From Candidatus Krumholzibacteriota bacterium (GTDB lineage: Bacteria > Krumholzibacteriota > Krumholzibacteriia > Krumholzibacteriales > Krumholzibacteriaceae), in assembly GCA_016931295.1 (NCBI GenBank), contig JAFGEZ010000005.1, positions 1 through 64,000 of the forward strand: 64,000 nucleotides of DNA. The letters are read 5' to 3'. The notes under the pieces were generated by a model. It ran no database searches. It saw nothing but the letters and a program-made list of their open reading frames with translations, and was not told the DNA's origin. Of this stretch, positions 17,301 to 26,100 are shown piece by piece. The position numbers were made by a program, and so were the translations under genes. Numbering within the stretch: the first letter of the stretch is position 1; the number at the start of each line of letters is the position of its first letter.

Positions 17301-17550
17301 GCGCCCACAGGCTGTAGAGATAGTTCTCGCCGATGGGCATGTAGCCCCAGTTCATGCCGAATATCATGAAATCCTCGCCGTTCACGAGAAACTTCGATCC
17401 CTCGGCGTCGGTGACGATCCGCACGTCCACGGGGCTCGTCGCCGACGGTGAGGCCGTCGCCGGCGCGGCGAGAAGCTGGACGACCGCCACGGCAATGACT
17501 ATTGCGGCGGTCCGCATGATCGATCCACTGCATCGGTTGGGGTTTCTCAC
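14380..17550 (-). CDS. Clan GH-A glycosidase fused to a C-terminal outer-membrane beta-barrel-like region
   Basis: 1056 residues starting at GTG 17550, which has GGAGG just upstream and overlaps the GH1 stop codon as GTGA; an ATG at 17517 has no ribosome site. Signal peptide about 1-33. Residues about 40-420 are a TIM-barrel glycosidase of the GH2-C/GH5 type: LLGNENNYGLHW gives the acid/base E187 and VVFTEFGADAW the nucleophile E286. From about 450 to the end the sequence alternates polar and hydrophobic residues with many aromatic-ended strands and G/N/D turns (SWDDTWFHLDGFYRVGH; RWHWYAQSAVAG) and finishes in RTYLHVSL, like a porin or TonB-independent barrel. A fusion of this kind is unusual. 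Context (GH1 upstream, GH16 opposite) suggests action on beta-1,3-glucan oligomers at the outer membrane. Barrel status is inferred. Confidence 0.75.
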   Translation of the reverse strand: MRNPNRCSGSIMRTAAIVIAVAVVQLLAAPATASPSATSPVDVRIVTDAEGSKFLVNGEDFMIFGMNWGYMPIGENYLYSLWAQPDDVIEEALAREMQLLRAMGVNVIRQYAGIPPRWVEHIYERYGIYTVVNHPMGRYGFTLDGVWHPSVDYSDPRMRQAITAEIVALVDEFRNTKGMLFWLLGNENNYGLHWASNEIEALPEGERDAARARHLYSLFGDVTDAVKARDGRPVAIANGDIQYLDIIAEECRNIDIFGTNVYRGISARDLFRRVKDELGVPVVFTEFGADAWNAREMREDQVMQARYLVGQWREIYEQSAGKGRVGNAAGGFVFQWSDGWWKYLQDSNLDVHDLNASWPNRAYPEDFVEGGNNMNEEWWGITAKGRPDSRGLYEVYPRAAYYALQKAFRLDPYAGGTDLATIAEHFGAISPVMTAVEARGDKVALVAEQTERVRVSGVRMEYETFNTGGTDISTPESEFPQLKLPGFQGFDHQESFYTEFEVKPAENFTGNLSINILGNVAVNPIDEIYYENRGRRRTIIADGEPYDFNGIERVKVYGASVSWDDTWFHLDGFYRVGHTHWGYEGDFFGLYRDAFYGENIDIYNSDAPVGVEVSLKRAFEGLKFAYGPQLWWGANPSFYVKYTRAFGRVEATALFQEEFASQNALTSSIAVPVPPTRRATLAFKTNWGRLGIEIGGIWAGSTKAGDPFQIVEATADGYKVYVDEIKDSDAFGAKAKLTFETGRWHWYAQSAVAGLVADGGPTAIYNFTGWTLRDSGWSNQRNVMSGIAMDIGRFQIGPNFLWQKPIEDPIPADAPAPARPRNVLDDPFAVRYNRETVGAELVLAYDPTPATWMWAWDNDMREDASLAWSLGYVFRHLPTTMDAGIGIMEDGVTSFPFPNATPPRDLWEVHARIVSRLAPGRRVVAHFYGGWAEPNGEDLRKIERFGTAARITWGPLALATFAKFNDWGPYDYHRDFNYTYPVQVMGDISYAIGSPRWFAFPQTRVGIRGLWRSLDEYSNRYCPALVPGVGGDLVCDPTAPGDGSEWEIRTYLHVSL

Positions 17551-18935
17551 GTTTCCTCCCTCGAGCTCGTGCCCGGTTCGTCGTCGACCGCGTTTCCGGC
17601 CGCCACCGCGCGGTAGAAGCCGGCGCTGTCCTTCGGTATCCGCTGTTGACTCTCGTACTCGACCCTGACGAGGCCGAATCGTTTCGTGTACCCGTGCGCC
17701 CACTCGAAGTTGTCGAGGAGCGACCAGGCGAAATACCCCTCGAGCGGCACCCCGTCGGCGATCGCCCGGTGCGCCGCCGCCAGGTGCGCCCTGAGATATT
17801 CGACGCGGCGCGGATCGCGCACCCGCCCGCCAACCGGCGCCGGATCGTCGAAGGCGGCTCCGCTCTCGGTGATGTATATCCCGGGTGGCCGGTATTCGCG
17901 CGCGAGCCGCAGGAGCGTTTCGTACAGCCCCCGCGGAAAGACCTCCCAGCCCATCCCGGTCAGCGCCTCTTTCGGCGCCGCCGGGCGGGGGACGGGCTCC
18001 CCATCCTCTCCCGCGGCCACGACGATGCGAGTGTAGTAGTTGAGCCCGAGAAAGTCCATTCTCGAGGCGATCGTCTGCAGGTCGCCCGGTTGGACGAAGG
18101 GAAGCTCCTCCCCGGCGAGATGCCCGCGCCGAGCGCGGTCCTCGACCGCGTCTGCAGGATAGGCTCCCCGGAAGATCGGATCGAGGTACCACCGGTTGAG
18201 GGCGCCGTCGAACCGCCGGGCCGCTTCGGCGTCGGCGGCGGCACCGGTCGCCGGACAGGCGGGAACGAGATTCAGGACGATACCCGCCTCGGCGCCGGGG
18301 GAATTCCGCCTGATCGGCTCCAGCGCCCGGCCGTGCGAGAGGAGGACGTGGTGGGCGACGCGCAGCGTCTCGGCGGGATCCCTGTGGCCGGGGGCATGCT
18401 CGCCTTCCTCGTGGCCGAGGACCGCGATGCACCAGGGCTCGTTGTGGGTGATCCAGTGCCGCACCCGGTCGCCGAGCCGGGCCGTGACGACATCCGCGTA
18501 TTCGACGAACGCATCGACGGTTTCCCGCGCGCCCCAACCGCCGCGATCCTGGAGCGCCAGGGGAAGATCCCAGTGATAGAGCGTGACGAAGGGAACGATG
18601 CCTCTCTCGAGCAGGGCGTCGACAAGGGCATCGTAGAAATCGAGTCCCGTCTCGTTGACGGCCCCCGTGCCCGCCGGCAGGACGCGCGGCCAGGCGACGG
18701 AGAAACGGTAGGCGCCGAGATCGAGGCTCGCCATCAGGTCGACGTCCTCGCGCCAGCGGTGATAGTGATCGCAGGCGACGGCGGCGTTTGAGTCGTCCTC
18801 GATCATTCCCGGCGTCGCCTCGAAGCGGTCCCAGATCGATTCGCCGCGGCCGTCCTCGGCGAACGCCCCCTCGATCTGGTGCGACGAGGTGGCGACGCCC
18901 CAGAGGAACCCGTCGGGAAATTGAAGGAGGGCCAT
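17547..18935 (-). CDS. GH1 beta-glucosidase
   Basis: 462 residues, the usual GH1 length, with no signal peptide, so cytoplasmic. The N-terminal FPDGFLWGVATSSHQIEG signature is present. Acid/base E166 in THNEPW, nucleophile E357 in YITESGAAF (the more common form is ITENG). LSWLDNFEW-type aglycone strand is present as WSLLDNFEW. It should hydrolyse beta-glucosides, here probably short beta-glucan oligosaccharides, to glucose. The GTGA overlap with the next gene indicates translational coupling. It is divergent from the secreted GH16 gene at 19205 across a 269-base region that holds a promoter and a short palindrome. Confidence 0.95.
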   Translation of the reverse strand: MALLQFPDGFLWGVATSSHQIEGAFAEDGRGESIWDRFEATPGMIEDDSNAAVACDHYHRWREDVDLMASLDLGAYRFSVAWPRVLPAGTGAVNETGLDFYDALVDALLERGIVPFVTLYHWDLPLALQDRGGWGARETVDAFVEYADVVTARLGDRVRHWITHNEPWCIAVLGHEEGEHAPGHRDPAETLRVAHHVLLSHGRALEPIRRNSPGAEAGIVLNLVPACPATGAAADAEAARRFDGALNRWYLDPIFRGAYPADAVEDRARRGHLAGEELPFVQPGDLQTIASRMDFLGLNYYTRIVVAAGEDGEPVPRPAAPKEALTGMGWEVFPRGLYETLLRLAREYRPPGIYITESGAAFDDPAPVGGRVRDPRRVEYLRAHLAAAHRAIADGVPLEGYFAWSLLDNFEWAHGYTKRFGLVRVEYESQQRIPKDSAGFYRAVAAGNAVDDEPGTSSREET

Positions 18936-19064
18936 ATGCTCTCTACTTCCCCCGGCGCCGGAGCGATCCGGGTATCGGATGGTCGAATGGAGCGTCTTGC
19001 GGCGAACAGCGCCCGCGACAAGAAAGAACGATGCCAGATAACCTCGTAACTGTCAAGGAGCAAT

Positions 19065-19076
19065 AACTTACAAGTT
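19065..19076. promoter_or_regulatory. Short palindrome in the divergent glucan promoter region, possible operator
   Basis: AACTT-AC-AAGTT, a perfect 5+5 inverted repeat just upstream of the -35 at 19087, between the GH1 and GH16 genes. Size is small, so chance cannot be excluded. Confidence 0.3.
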
Positions 19077-19086
19077 CGGTATATTA

Positions 19087-19115
19087 TTGATAATTCGCGG
19101 AAAATGTGTTAGAAT
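19087..19115 (+). promoter_or_regulatory. Promoter of the secreted CBM-GH16 gene
   Basis: TTGATA (19087-19092), 17-base spacer, TAGAAT (19110-19115), in an AT-rich block. The GTG start is about 90 bases downstream. Confidence 0.72.
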
Positions 19116-19204
19116 CCCATGGAACCGGTATGTCCATCTCACACGGAAATCGTGCGATCGGGCTTTTGGAACCGCAACCAGCGCCTGACAGCAAAGGAAT
19201 CGCA

Positions 19205-20791
19205 GTGAAAAAATCCGGAATCATTCTTATCTCGATCGCGGTCATCGCCTTCCTCGCCGCGGGAAGCGCGGCCGCGCAATGCATCCTGGCGAATCCGAGC
19301 TTCGAGCTTCCCGGCTCCGGCACGGTGTTCGGCGGCTGGAACGAGTTCGGCGTCGTCGGCTCGACGTCGAACGCCACGCACGGATCGGCGGCAGCCGTCG
19401 TCTCGGGTCCGAACCTCGGCGGCTGGGACGTCTCGGGATACTGGCAGGAGTTCGACACCGCCCCCGGCGAGCGCTGGGAAGCCACCGTGAAGGGCTGGCA
19501 CACGGCAGTGCGCCCCCTCACCGGCCAGTCGTCCGCCATCCTGAACATCGAATGGCGGAACGCGAGCGGAGACCTGATCAACTACGAGTCCCACCAGGTC
19601 GCGAACGCGTCGACCCCCGTCGACGTGGTGCAGGAGTTCTCCGTCGTCAGCGGGCCGGCGCCGACGAGCACGGCCAAGGCGCGCCTCCTGCTCGGCGTCC
19701 TCCAGAGCCCGACCGATCCGTCTCCGGACGTCTACTACGACCAGGCCACCTTCCACGAGATCGGGCCGCCCTCCCACGACGACATCCAGTGGAACGACTT
19801 CCCCGGGGGCCGGACGATCTCGTTCAGCGGGCGCACGTGGCGCGTGAAGGGACCGGGCTACTACGGCCCCGGCCCGAGCCTCTTCTGCGACACGGCCGAC
19901 TGCGTATGGGTCGACGGCGAGGGCCGCCTGCACATGACGATAAAGCGCATCGGCGGCTCCTGGTACAGCACCGAGGTGGTCCCCGAGGAGGCCCTCGGAT
20001 ACGGCGACTACATCTTCACGACGATCGGCGACCTCGACGAGCTCGATCCGAACGCCGTCCTCGGCCTCTTCATCTGGGAGTACGGCGACTGCTGGGACCC
20101 TTCCTACCTCTGGTGGAATCCCTACAACGAGATCGACATCGAGTTCAGCAGGTGGAGCGATCCCGGCAAGGACCTCGGCCAGTTCGTCGCCCAGCCCTAC
20201 GATTATCCGGGAAACATCGAGCGGTTCGCCGCTTCCTTCTCCGCGGGCGAGCGGACGAGCCACGCCTTCCGCTGGCTGAGCGACCGCGTGGAGTACCGCA
20301 GCTGGCGCGGGGGGCCGGCCGACGAGTCCGCCGCGACGATGATACACGAGTGGACCTATTCGGGGCCGCATATCCCCCGCCCCGAGCAGCCGCGGGTCCA
20401 CATCAACCTGTGGCAGGTGAACGGCCCGCCGGCCGCCGACCAGGAGGTCGTCTTCGAGGCCTTCACCTTCTATCCCGAGGGAACAGTCACCGACGCGGGG
20501 AATGCCGCCCTGCCGCCGGCGCCCCGTTCAGTGGCGCTGCCCAACCCGTTCAATCCGTCGACAACCATCCGTTACACCGTCAGGAAGGGAGGAATGACAC
20601 GGATCACCGTGTACGATGTCTCTGGACGACGGATCCGTTCGCTCGTGAACGGGTTCGTTCCATCCGGGATCCACGAGGTCCGATGGGACGGGCGAGACGA
20701 CGCCGGCACGCGTGTCGCGTCGGGGGTCTACCTGTACCGTTTCGGATCGAGCGGGTTCTCGGAGACGAGGAAGCTCGTCCTCCTGAAATGA
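19205..20791 (+). CDS. Secreted CBM-GH16 endo-beta-glucanase with NPFNP sorting domain
   Basis: 528 residues from GTG 19205, six bases after AAAGGA. Signal peptide about 1-25 (ends A-A-A-Q). Residues about 27-180 form a CBM_4_9-like jelly roll (LANPSFELPGSG start, strands ending in YYDQATFHEI). Residues about 190-440 are GH16 with E309-I-D-I-E313 (E-x-D-x-E, the non-bulged lichenase/xyloglucanase type). The last 85 residues start LPNPFNPSTTIRY and end ETRKLVLLK, the type-IX-like sorting domain. The enzyme is expected on the surface or released, cutting soluble beta-glucan. It is the first of three + strand genes sharing the same CBM-like module. Confidence 0.9.
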   Translation: MKKSGIILISIAVIAFLAAGSAAAQCILANPSFELPGSGTVFGGWNEFGVVGSTSNATHGSAAAVVSGPNLGGWDVSGYWQEFDTAPGERWEATVKGWHTAVRPLTGQSSAILNIEWRNASGDLINYESHQVANASTPVDVVQEFSVVSGPAPTSTAKARLLLGVLQSPTDPSPDVYYDQATFHEIGPPSHDDIQWNDFPGGRTISFSGRTWRVKGPGYYGPGPSLFCDTADCVWVDGEGRLHMTIKRIGGSWYSTEVVPEEALGYGDYIFTTIGDLDELDPNAVLGLFIWEYGDCWDPSYLWWNPYNEIDIEFSRWSDPGKDLGQFVAQPYDYPGNIERFAASFSAGERTSHAFRWLSDRVEYRSWRGGPADESAATMIHEWTYSGPHIPRPEQPRVHINLWQVNGPPAADQEVVFEAFTFYPEGTVTDAGNAALPPAPRSVALPNPFNPSTTIRYTVRKGGMTRITVYDVSGRRIRSLVNGFVPSGIHEVRWDGRDDAGTRVASGVYLYRFGSSGFSETRKLVLLK

Positions 20792-20885
20792 CATCGAATC
20801 GTAAATGCACCAGCACTGGATCACGGCACCGGCCCGTCTATCGGGCCGATCCGGTCCGCACACGTACTGCTCGGGAGACATGAAC

Positions 20886-21524
20886 ATGCTGAAACGCTAT
20901 CGCTTGCTGGCCGTCGTCGCGGTCGCCGCGCTCCTTCTCGGGATCGCCGGCGCCGTATCCGCACAGAACATTCTCGCGAACCCCGGCTTCGAGGACGGCC
21001 TCAACGGCTGGCAGGTATTCGGCAACGCCTACGCCGAAACGACCAACCCGGATGCGGGCTTCATCCCCTACGAGGGTGACGGGCTCGCCTCCATCTTCGG
21101 CAACTGGTGGGGCGTGTTCAACGTCACCGGCATCTTCCAGGAGTTCCCGACGACCGCCGGCGCCGAGTGGACGATGTCGTGCAAGTCGCGGCACTGGGGC
21201 GGCGACCCGATGATCGGCGTCGGCGCGCCCGACGCCAACTGGGTCGTCCAGAAGATCGCCTGGTTCAACGCGCTCGGAGAGGAGATCGGCGGCGTCGAGT
21301 CGACGATCCTCGACGGCACCTTCGCGACCGACACCTGGTTCGACAACGCGCCGATCGTCGGCGTTGCCCCCGAGGGCACCGTGAAGCTCCAGGCCCTCGT
21401 GCTCTACCTGCAGCCGCTGTGGGACGGCGGCGCCTGCCACGTCGACAACGCGGTGCTGTACCAGTCGGGCGGCCCGGTGGGCACCGACGACGCTTCCTGG
21501 AGCTCGATCAAGGCGGCCGAGTAG
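20886..21524 (+). CDS. Exported CBM-like protein with W-x-x-I-K tail
   Basis: 212 residues; the ATG at 20886 is seven bases from GGGAGA, and an ATG at 20880 is too close to it. Signal peptide about 1-27. The mature protein is a single CBM_4_9-like module beginning NILANPGFEDGLNGWQVFG and ending CHVDNAVLYQ, without a catalytic domain. The C-terminus GTDDASWSSIKAAE resembles the tails of the proteins at 6093 and 52867 and replaces the NPFNP domain carried by its neighbours. Inferred role: binding beta-glucan released by the adjacent GH16 enzymes. A small hairpin (20830-20848) precedes it. Confidence 0.8.
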   Translation: MLKRYRLLAVVAVAALLLGIAGAVSAQNILANPGFEDGLNGWQVFGNAYAETTNPDAGFIPYEGDGLASIFGNWWGVFNVTGIFQEFPTTAGAEWTMSCKSRHWGGDPMIGVGAPDANWVVQKIAWFNALGEEIGGVESTILDGTFATDTWFDNAPIVGVAPEGTVKLQALVLYLQPLWDGGACHVDNAVLYQSGGPVGTDDASWSSIKAAE

Positions 21525-21557
21525 AAGGAAGCAGTGTTTTTTGCAGGGCGAACGCCC

Positions 21558-21595
21558 CCGGATACCGTCCCGGCCTCGTCCGGGACGGTATCCGG
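21558..21595. other. Perfect 16-bp inverted repeat hairpin between two CBM genes
   Basis: CCGGATACCGTCCCGG (21558-21573) and its exact reverse complement (21580-21595) with a six-base loop. There is no T-run, so it may be an RNA-stability or factor-dependent termination structure rather than an intrinsic terminator. Confidence 0.55.
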
Positions 21596-21666
21596 ATTCC
21601 CGGAGGACGATCGAGCGAGACCGACGCTCCTCCTGTCCGGGCGGCACTCGCCGGAGGAGGCAACAG

Positions 21667-23082
21667 ATGAAACGTACATGTATCGGATTGCTCGCGGCGG
21701 CGACGCTTCTCGCCGTCACGGCGGCGGGATCGCCGGCCCTCGCGCAGACGAACCTGCTCGCGAACCCCGGATTCGAGGATAACGGCGGGTCCTACGACGG
21801 CTGGTTCACATTCGGCGGCGGCGTGCAGCTCTCCCTCCCGGACGGCGACAACATCATCCGCACCGGCGCCGCCGCGTCGAAGATCTTCGGAGAGTTCGCG
21901 AACTGTCCGGGATCGCCGTCGTTCACCGTCGGCGGCTACGGCCAGGCCTTCACCCCGGTCGCCGGCATGACCTACGAGCTGGGCGGATACGGATTCGTCT
22001 CGAGCGAGGACGCCATTCCCGGCACGAACACATGCGACTACAACCGGCTCATCGCCAAGGTCGTCTTCTTCGACGCAACGTCGGGGGGCAACGAGATCTC
22101 CTCGAACGAGATCGTCATCGGCGACTGGCGGACCCCCTACGGCGAATGGATCCCCTTCTCCGTCTCGACGGTGGCGCCGGCGGGGGCGCAGCGGGTGGAG
22201 ACCCTCTTCCTCTTCCTGCAGCCCGCGTGCGATACGGGCGCCGTCTACGTCGACGACACCTACCTCTACTCGTACGGCACGCCCGTGGTCCCGAACGTGC
22301 TCGCCAACCCGAGCTTCGACGTCGACCTGACGGGATGGAACACCTTCGGCAACGTCTACTACGACGGGCGCTCCTTCGCCCGGCGCACGCCGACCGGGGC
22401 CGCGAAGCTCTTCTCCACCTTCACGGCCGACTCCCCCTCGGGGATCTTCCAGGCCTTCCCCGCCGACACCGGCTCGATCTGGAAGCTCGGCTGCCACTCG
22501 ATGACCACCTGCGTGGAGACGCCGATCACCGGATCGAACCAGAACTTCATGATCGCAAAGATCGTCTTCCTCGACGTCTCGGCCGTGGAGGTCGGATCGA
22601 GCGAGGTCGTGATCGTCGACAGCACGTCGACGCTCGGCAACTGGGGCTATCACGAGGTCGTCGGGACGGCGCCGACCGGCACGGTCGAGGCGGCGGCCTA
22701 CATCCTGTTCGTCTCCCCCGCACTCGAGGGGGGCGCCGCCTGGGTCGACGACGTGAGCTTCTCGCAGATCGGCGCGACCGCGGTCGACCCGATGCCGGAT
22801 GCGAAGGCCGCCGTCCTGCGGCAGAACATCCCGAACCCGTTCAACCCGACGACGCGCATCGACTTCGACATCCCGGCGAGCGGCGACGTCGAGCTGACCG
22901 TCTACGACGTGAGCGGGAAGCTCGTCACGACGCTGGTGGACGGCCGCCTCGAGGCCGGTCCGCACCGGGTCACGTGGGACGGCAGGAGGAAGGGGGGCGG
23001 CGCGGTCGCCTCGGGCGTCTACTTCTACGTCCTGAAGACCCCGACGGAGAAGATCTCCCGGCGGATGATCCTGCTCCGGTGA
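21667..23082 (+). CDS. Secreted double-CBM protein with NPFNP sorting domain
   Basis: 471 residues; ATG preceded by GGAGGAGG. Signal peptide about 1-26 (ends A-L-A-Q). Two CBM_4_9-like modules in tandem: NLLANPGFED to VDDTYLYS (about 28-203) and NVLANPSFDVDLTGWNTFG to WVDDVSFSQ (about 210-368). The sorting domain (IPNPFNPTTRIDF to SRRMILLR) covers the last 85 residues. The second module is close to the single module of the preceding gene. No catalytic residues are seen, so the inferred role is holding glucan at the surface. Confidence 0.85.
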   Translation: MKRTCIGLLAAATLLAVTAAGSPALAQTNLLANPGFEDNGGSYDGWFTFGGGVQLSLPDGDNIIRTGAAASKIFGEFANCPGSPSFTVGGYGQAFTPVAGMTYELGGYGFVSSEDAIPGTNTCDYNRLIAKVVFFDATSGGNEISSNEIVIGDWRTPYGEWIPFSVSTVAPAGAQRVETLFLFLQPACDTGAVYVDDTYLYSYGTPVVPNVLANPSFDVDLTGWNTFGNVYYDGRSFARRTPTGAAKLFSTFTADSPSGIFQAFPADTGSIWKLGCHSMTTCVETPITGSNQNFMIAKIVFLDVSAVEVGSSEVVIVDSTSTLGNWGYHEVVGTAPTGTVEAAAYILFVSPALEGGAAWVDDVSFSQIGATAVDPMPDAKAAVLRQNIPNPFNPTTRIDFDIPASGDVELTVYDVSGKLVTTLVDGRLEAGPHRVTWDGRRKGGGAVASGVYFYVLKTPTEKISRRMILLR

Positions 23083-23107
23083 GGCGGTCGAACGATTCGT
23101 GTGCCAC

Positions 23108-23147
23108 GGGGCCGGACCAGCCGATCGGCGGGTCCGGCCCCTTCTCT
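23108..23147. terminator. Bidirectional terminator between convergent genes
   Basis: Eleven-base-pair stem GGGGCCGGACC/GGTCCGGCCCC with a 12-base loop that itself contains a small palindrome; TTCTCT follows on the + strand. It lies between the stops of the double-CBM gene and the phosphorylase-like gene. Confidence 0.75.
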
Positions 23148-26100
23148 ATCCCAGGAGATCTTCGAGAACGAGGACATCGATCCGTTCGATGCCGCCCCGC
23201 CGGCGGAGGAGCGCCTCGCTCTCGGCGAGATCGAGTTGGTCGCCGTCCCGTTCGATGACCTGTCCACCCTCGCGCGTTACCCGGATGCGCGCCGCTTTCT
23301 TCGTCGCCGCGTAGATGACCGGCACGCCGCAGCAGATGAAGGCGAGGGATCCGGCCGGCACATCGATCGAGCGGAGATGCCCGTCCGGGGCGCGGTGCCG
23401 CCATGCGGAGGGCTCTTCGAGGAATTCCGCCCGGCGGAGGAACCACGGCCGGAATGACACGACGCCCTCCTGCACCGTGACCCCGAGCTCGCCCCACCGC
23501 GCGACGATCTCCTCCTTCACCTGTCCCGTCATCCCCGGCTGCTTCGCTCCCCCGGCGGGCGGGGTGTGCGAATACGGGTCCATCGGAAAGGCGCCGTACT
23601 CGGCGACGCTCTTCTCGAAGGAGAGACCGGAGCGGATGCGGTAGTAGGCATCGACGACCGCGTCGACCTCGCCGCCGGGCCGCCCGTCGCGATTGGCGGC
23701 CAGGGCCGTCTCCTGCACGGCGAGGAGCAGCTTCGAGACCATGTGCCAGTAGATGCAGCCCAGCCCCTCGTACCCGTACATCGTGCCCGAGCGCCCGGTG
23801 AAGGCGGCGTGATCGAAGACCCGCCCGAAGAGATCGATCACCGCCCGCCGGTCGGCGGCGACCCGGGCGGCCCACCTCGGATCGGCCGCGAGCCGGTCGA
23901 GGGCCGCGGCGACGTCGCCGGCCGTGCCGATGTCGCCGTTGAACCGGCACCGGCCCTCCACGTCCCGCGACAGGATCGTTTCGTCTCCCGCGGCGAGGAG
24001 CTCGCGCAGGAGCGGCACCGCCGCCGCCCCGTCCTCGGGAACGACGTTCCGATCGAGGAAGGACGGCAGTTGCCGCTCGGGATAGAGCATGAAGCTCCGC
24101 TGGTTTTCGCGGTACATGCCGCTGGCGAAGAGGGCGTCTACGAGAGTGGTCGCGCCTGCCGGCCCGACGGCGCCGGAGCCCAGGACGGCCACCTGCCCCT
24201 CGAGCATCGGGTAGAGGCGCCGCACCGCGGCGCTCCGTCCGTCGGGCGAGAGATCGAGGAGGTTGTAGGAGTGGTAGAGCCCGTCATCGCGACGGTTCGC
24301 ACCGATGGTCGCGTCGAGGACCTCGCCCGCCTCCCGGCAGAAGGCGACGATGTCACCGAAGGCCAGGGGAACCCGTTTGGAGAACCCGCCGGCGTAGACC
24401 GTCTCCCGGTACGCCGAGAAGACCTCGCCCAGCTCGTCCATGATCCGCCGCCTCGCGGCGTCGTCGACGTCGCCCGCCTCGTTCCCTCCGGCGCCGAGCA
24501 GGATGTCCCGCACCCGCCGGAACCAGTCGACCACCTCGGCAGAGACGGGGACGGCTTCCGCCCCCGCACGCCCGGCGAGATCCGCCAGGAACCGGAGATA
24601 CCGGCGCAGGTAGCAGAGGGTGACCACCGAGAGGCCGCCTCCGACGAGGGCGTTGTTCGCGTCGTTCCACTCCGGGCGCTGGGTGTTCATCCAGATCCCC
24701 CCGCCGGGAACGAGGTTCGACAGCTTGGAGAGGGCGGGCACCAAAAGCTTCTCGGCGAGGGTGACGTGCCGAATCGTGCCGTCCGTATCGTGGAGGAGCT
24801 TGCCGTCGGCGCCGATCGTCTCGACGCGCCGGGCGATCCCGGCGTCGCGCTCCGCGTCGAAGACGATCGTCGATTTCGGGTCGCGGACGATCTCCCGGTA
24901 CGGCTTGAGCCGGTATGGCACGTCGGCGTACGAGAAGATCGCGCGCGTCAGCATCTTCCCGAGCAGGCCGGGGAACCGGCCGGGCAGCATCTCGAGGAAA
25001 CGCAGCAGGTAGACGATCTGGTGGTCCCCCCAGTAGCCGATGTAGCTCCAGGGATCGTCCGGGTCGACGACCTCCCAGTCGATCCCCTCTCTCGAGATGC
25101 GGTAGGGATTGAAGCCGTCGACCGTCGACGCGTTGACGAACTTCGCGACGACGCCCGGGAGGAAGGCGGGGAAGCTCCACAGGAGCGCTTCCCAGTTCTG
25201 GAAGATGTCGCGCCAGTTCCCCTCGTACCGGAGCGCCCGCGTGCCGTCCGGATTCTTCACCCGGATCGAGAACCGGTTCCACGGGCGGCTGGGGTCGCCG
25301 TGGCGGCGGCCGAACCAGAGGGGAAGGTACTCGTGGCAGAGCCGGACGAGATCGGCGTCCCCGGTCTCTTCGGCCGCGGCGATCAGGCGATCGACGTCCG
25401 TCTCTTCGGGGAGCGCCGCCAGCATCGCCCCGTGCCGCTCCGCGACGGGCGCGTTCCGCTCCCGGACGAACGCCGCCAGGTCGCCGGCCGGGACGGCGCC
25501 GTTTCCCGCGAAAACGCCCCCGCGCATGCAGTTGAACAGCACGTTCGCCGCGTGGTGCGCGGTGGCCTCCTCGTGTCCGCCGCATTGCAGGCCGTCGGCA
25601 CCGCCGATGATGCACAGCAGGTTCTCGTCGGCGGCGTCGAGCAGCGCCTCGATCTCTTCGCCGGAATACCCGCCGGCGCGCAGCCGGTCGCGGAGTTCGA
25701 CGAGCCGGATGTGGTCGAGCCCCACGTCGGCGCAGATGTGCCACGTCCCCCCGTTTCCGGGGGGGAGATCGAGAGAGAACGACGCGAGGTAGTTCCCCCG
25801 CCGACCGTTGAGGACGGATTCCGGCGGTGGCGATTCGCCCCGCCGGAAGGCCGCGACGGCCCCGGCCGAGAGGTGGATGCCGGCGGGCGCCGGGCCGTTG
25901 AACCAGGCCGCGTTCGCCCGGAGCTCCTCGGCCGCCTCCGCCCGGTCGATGATCCGCGAGGTGAGCGAGAAGATCCCGAGCCCCGTTTCCGCATCGCACT
26001 CGCTCCGCCTGTAGGCGTCGACGAGGGAGCTCGACTGCTGGTAGAGGGCGAGCGGCGCGCCGTAGGGGAGCACGTTCCGGAGGCCGTCGAGCACATCCAG

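Noticed and set aside
14392-17451. A 1019-codon open frame on the + strand opposite the GH-A/barrel gene
   Set aside because: Low-complexity R/V/D/E/G-rich translation without domains, and the opposite frame carries a clear catalytic domain.
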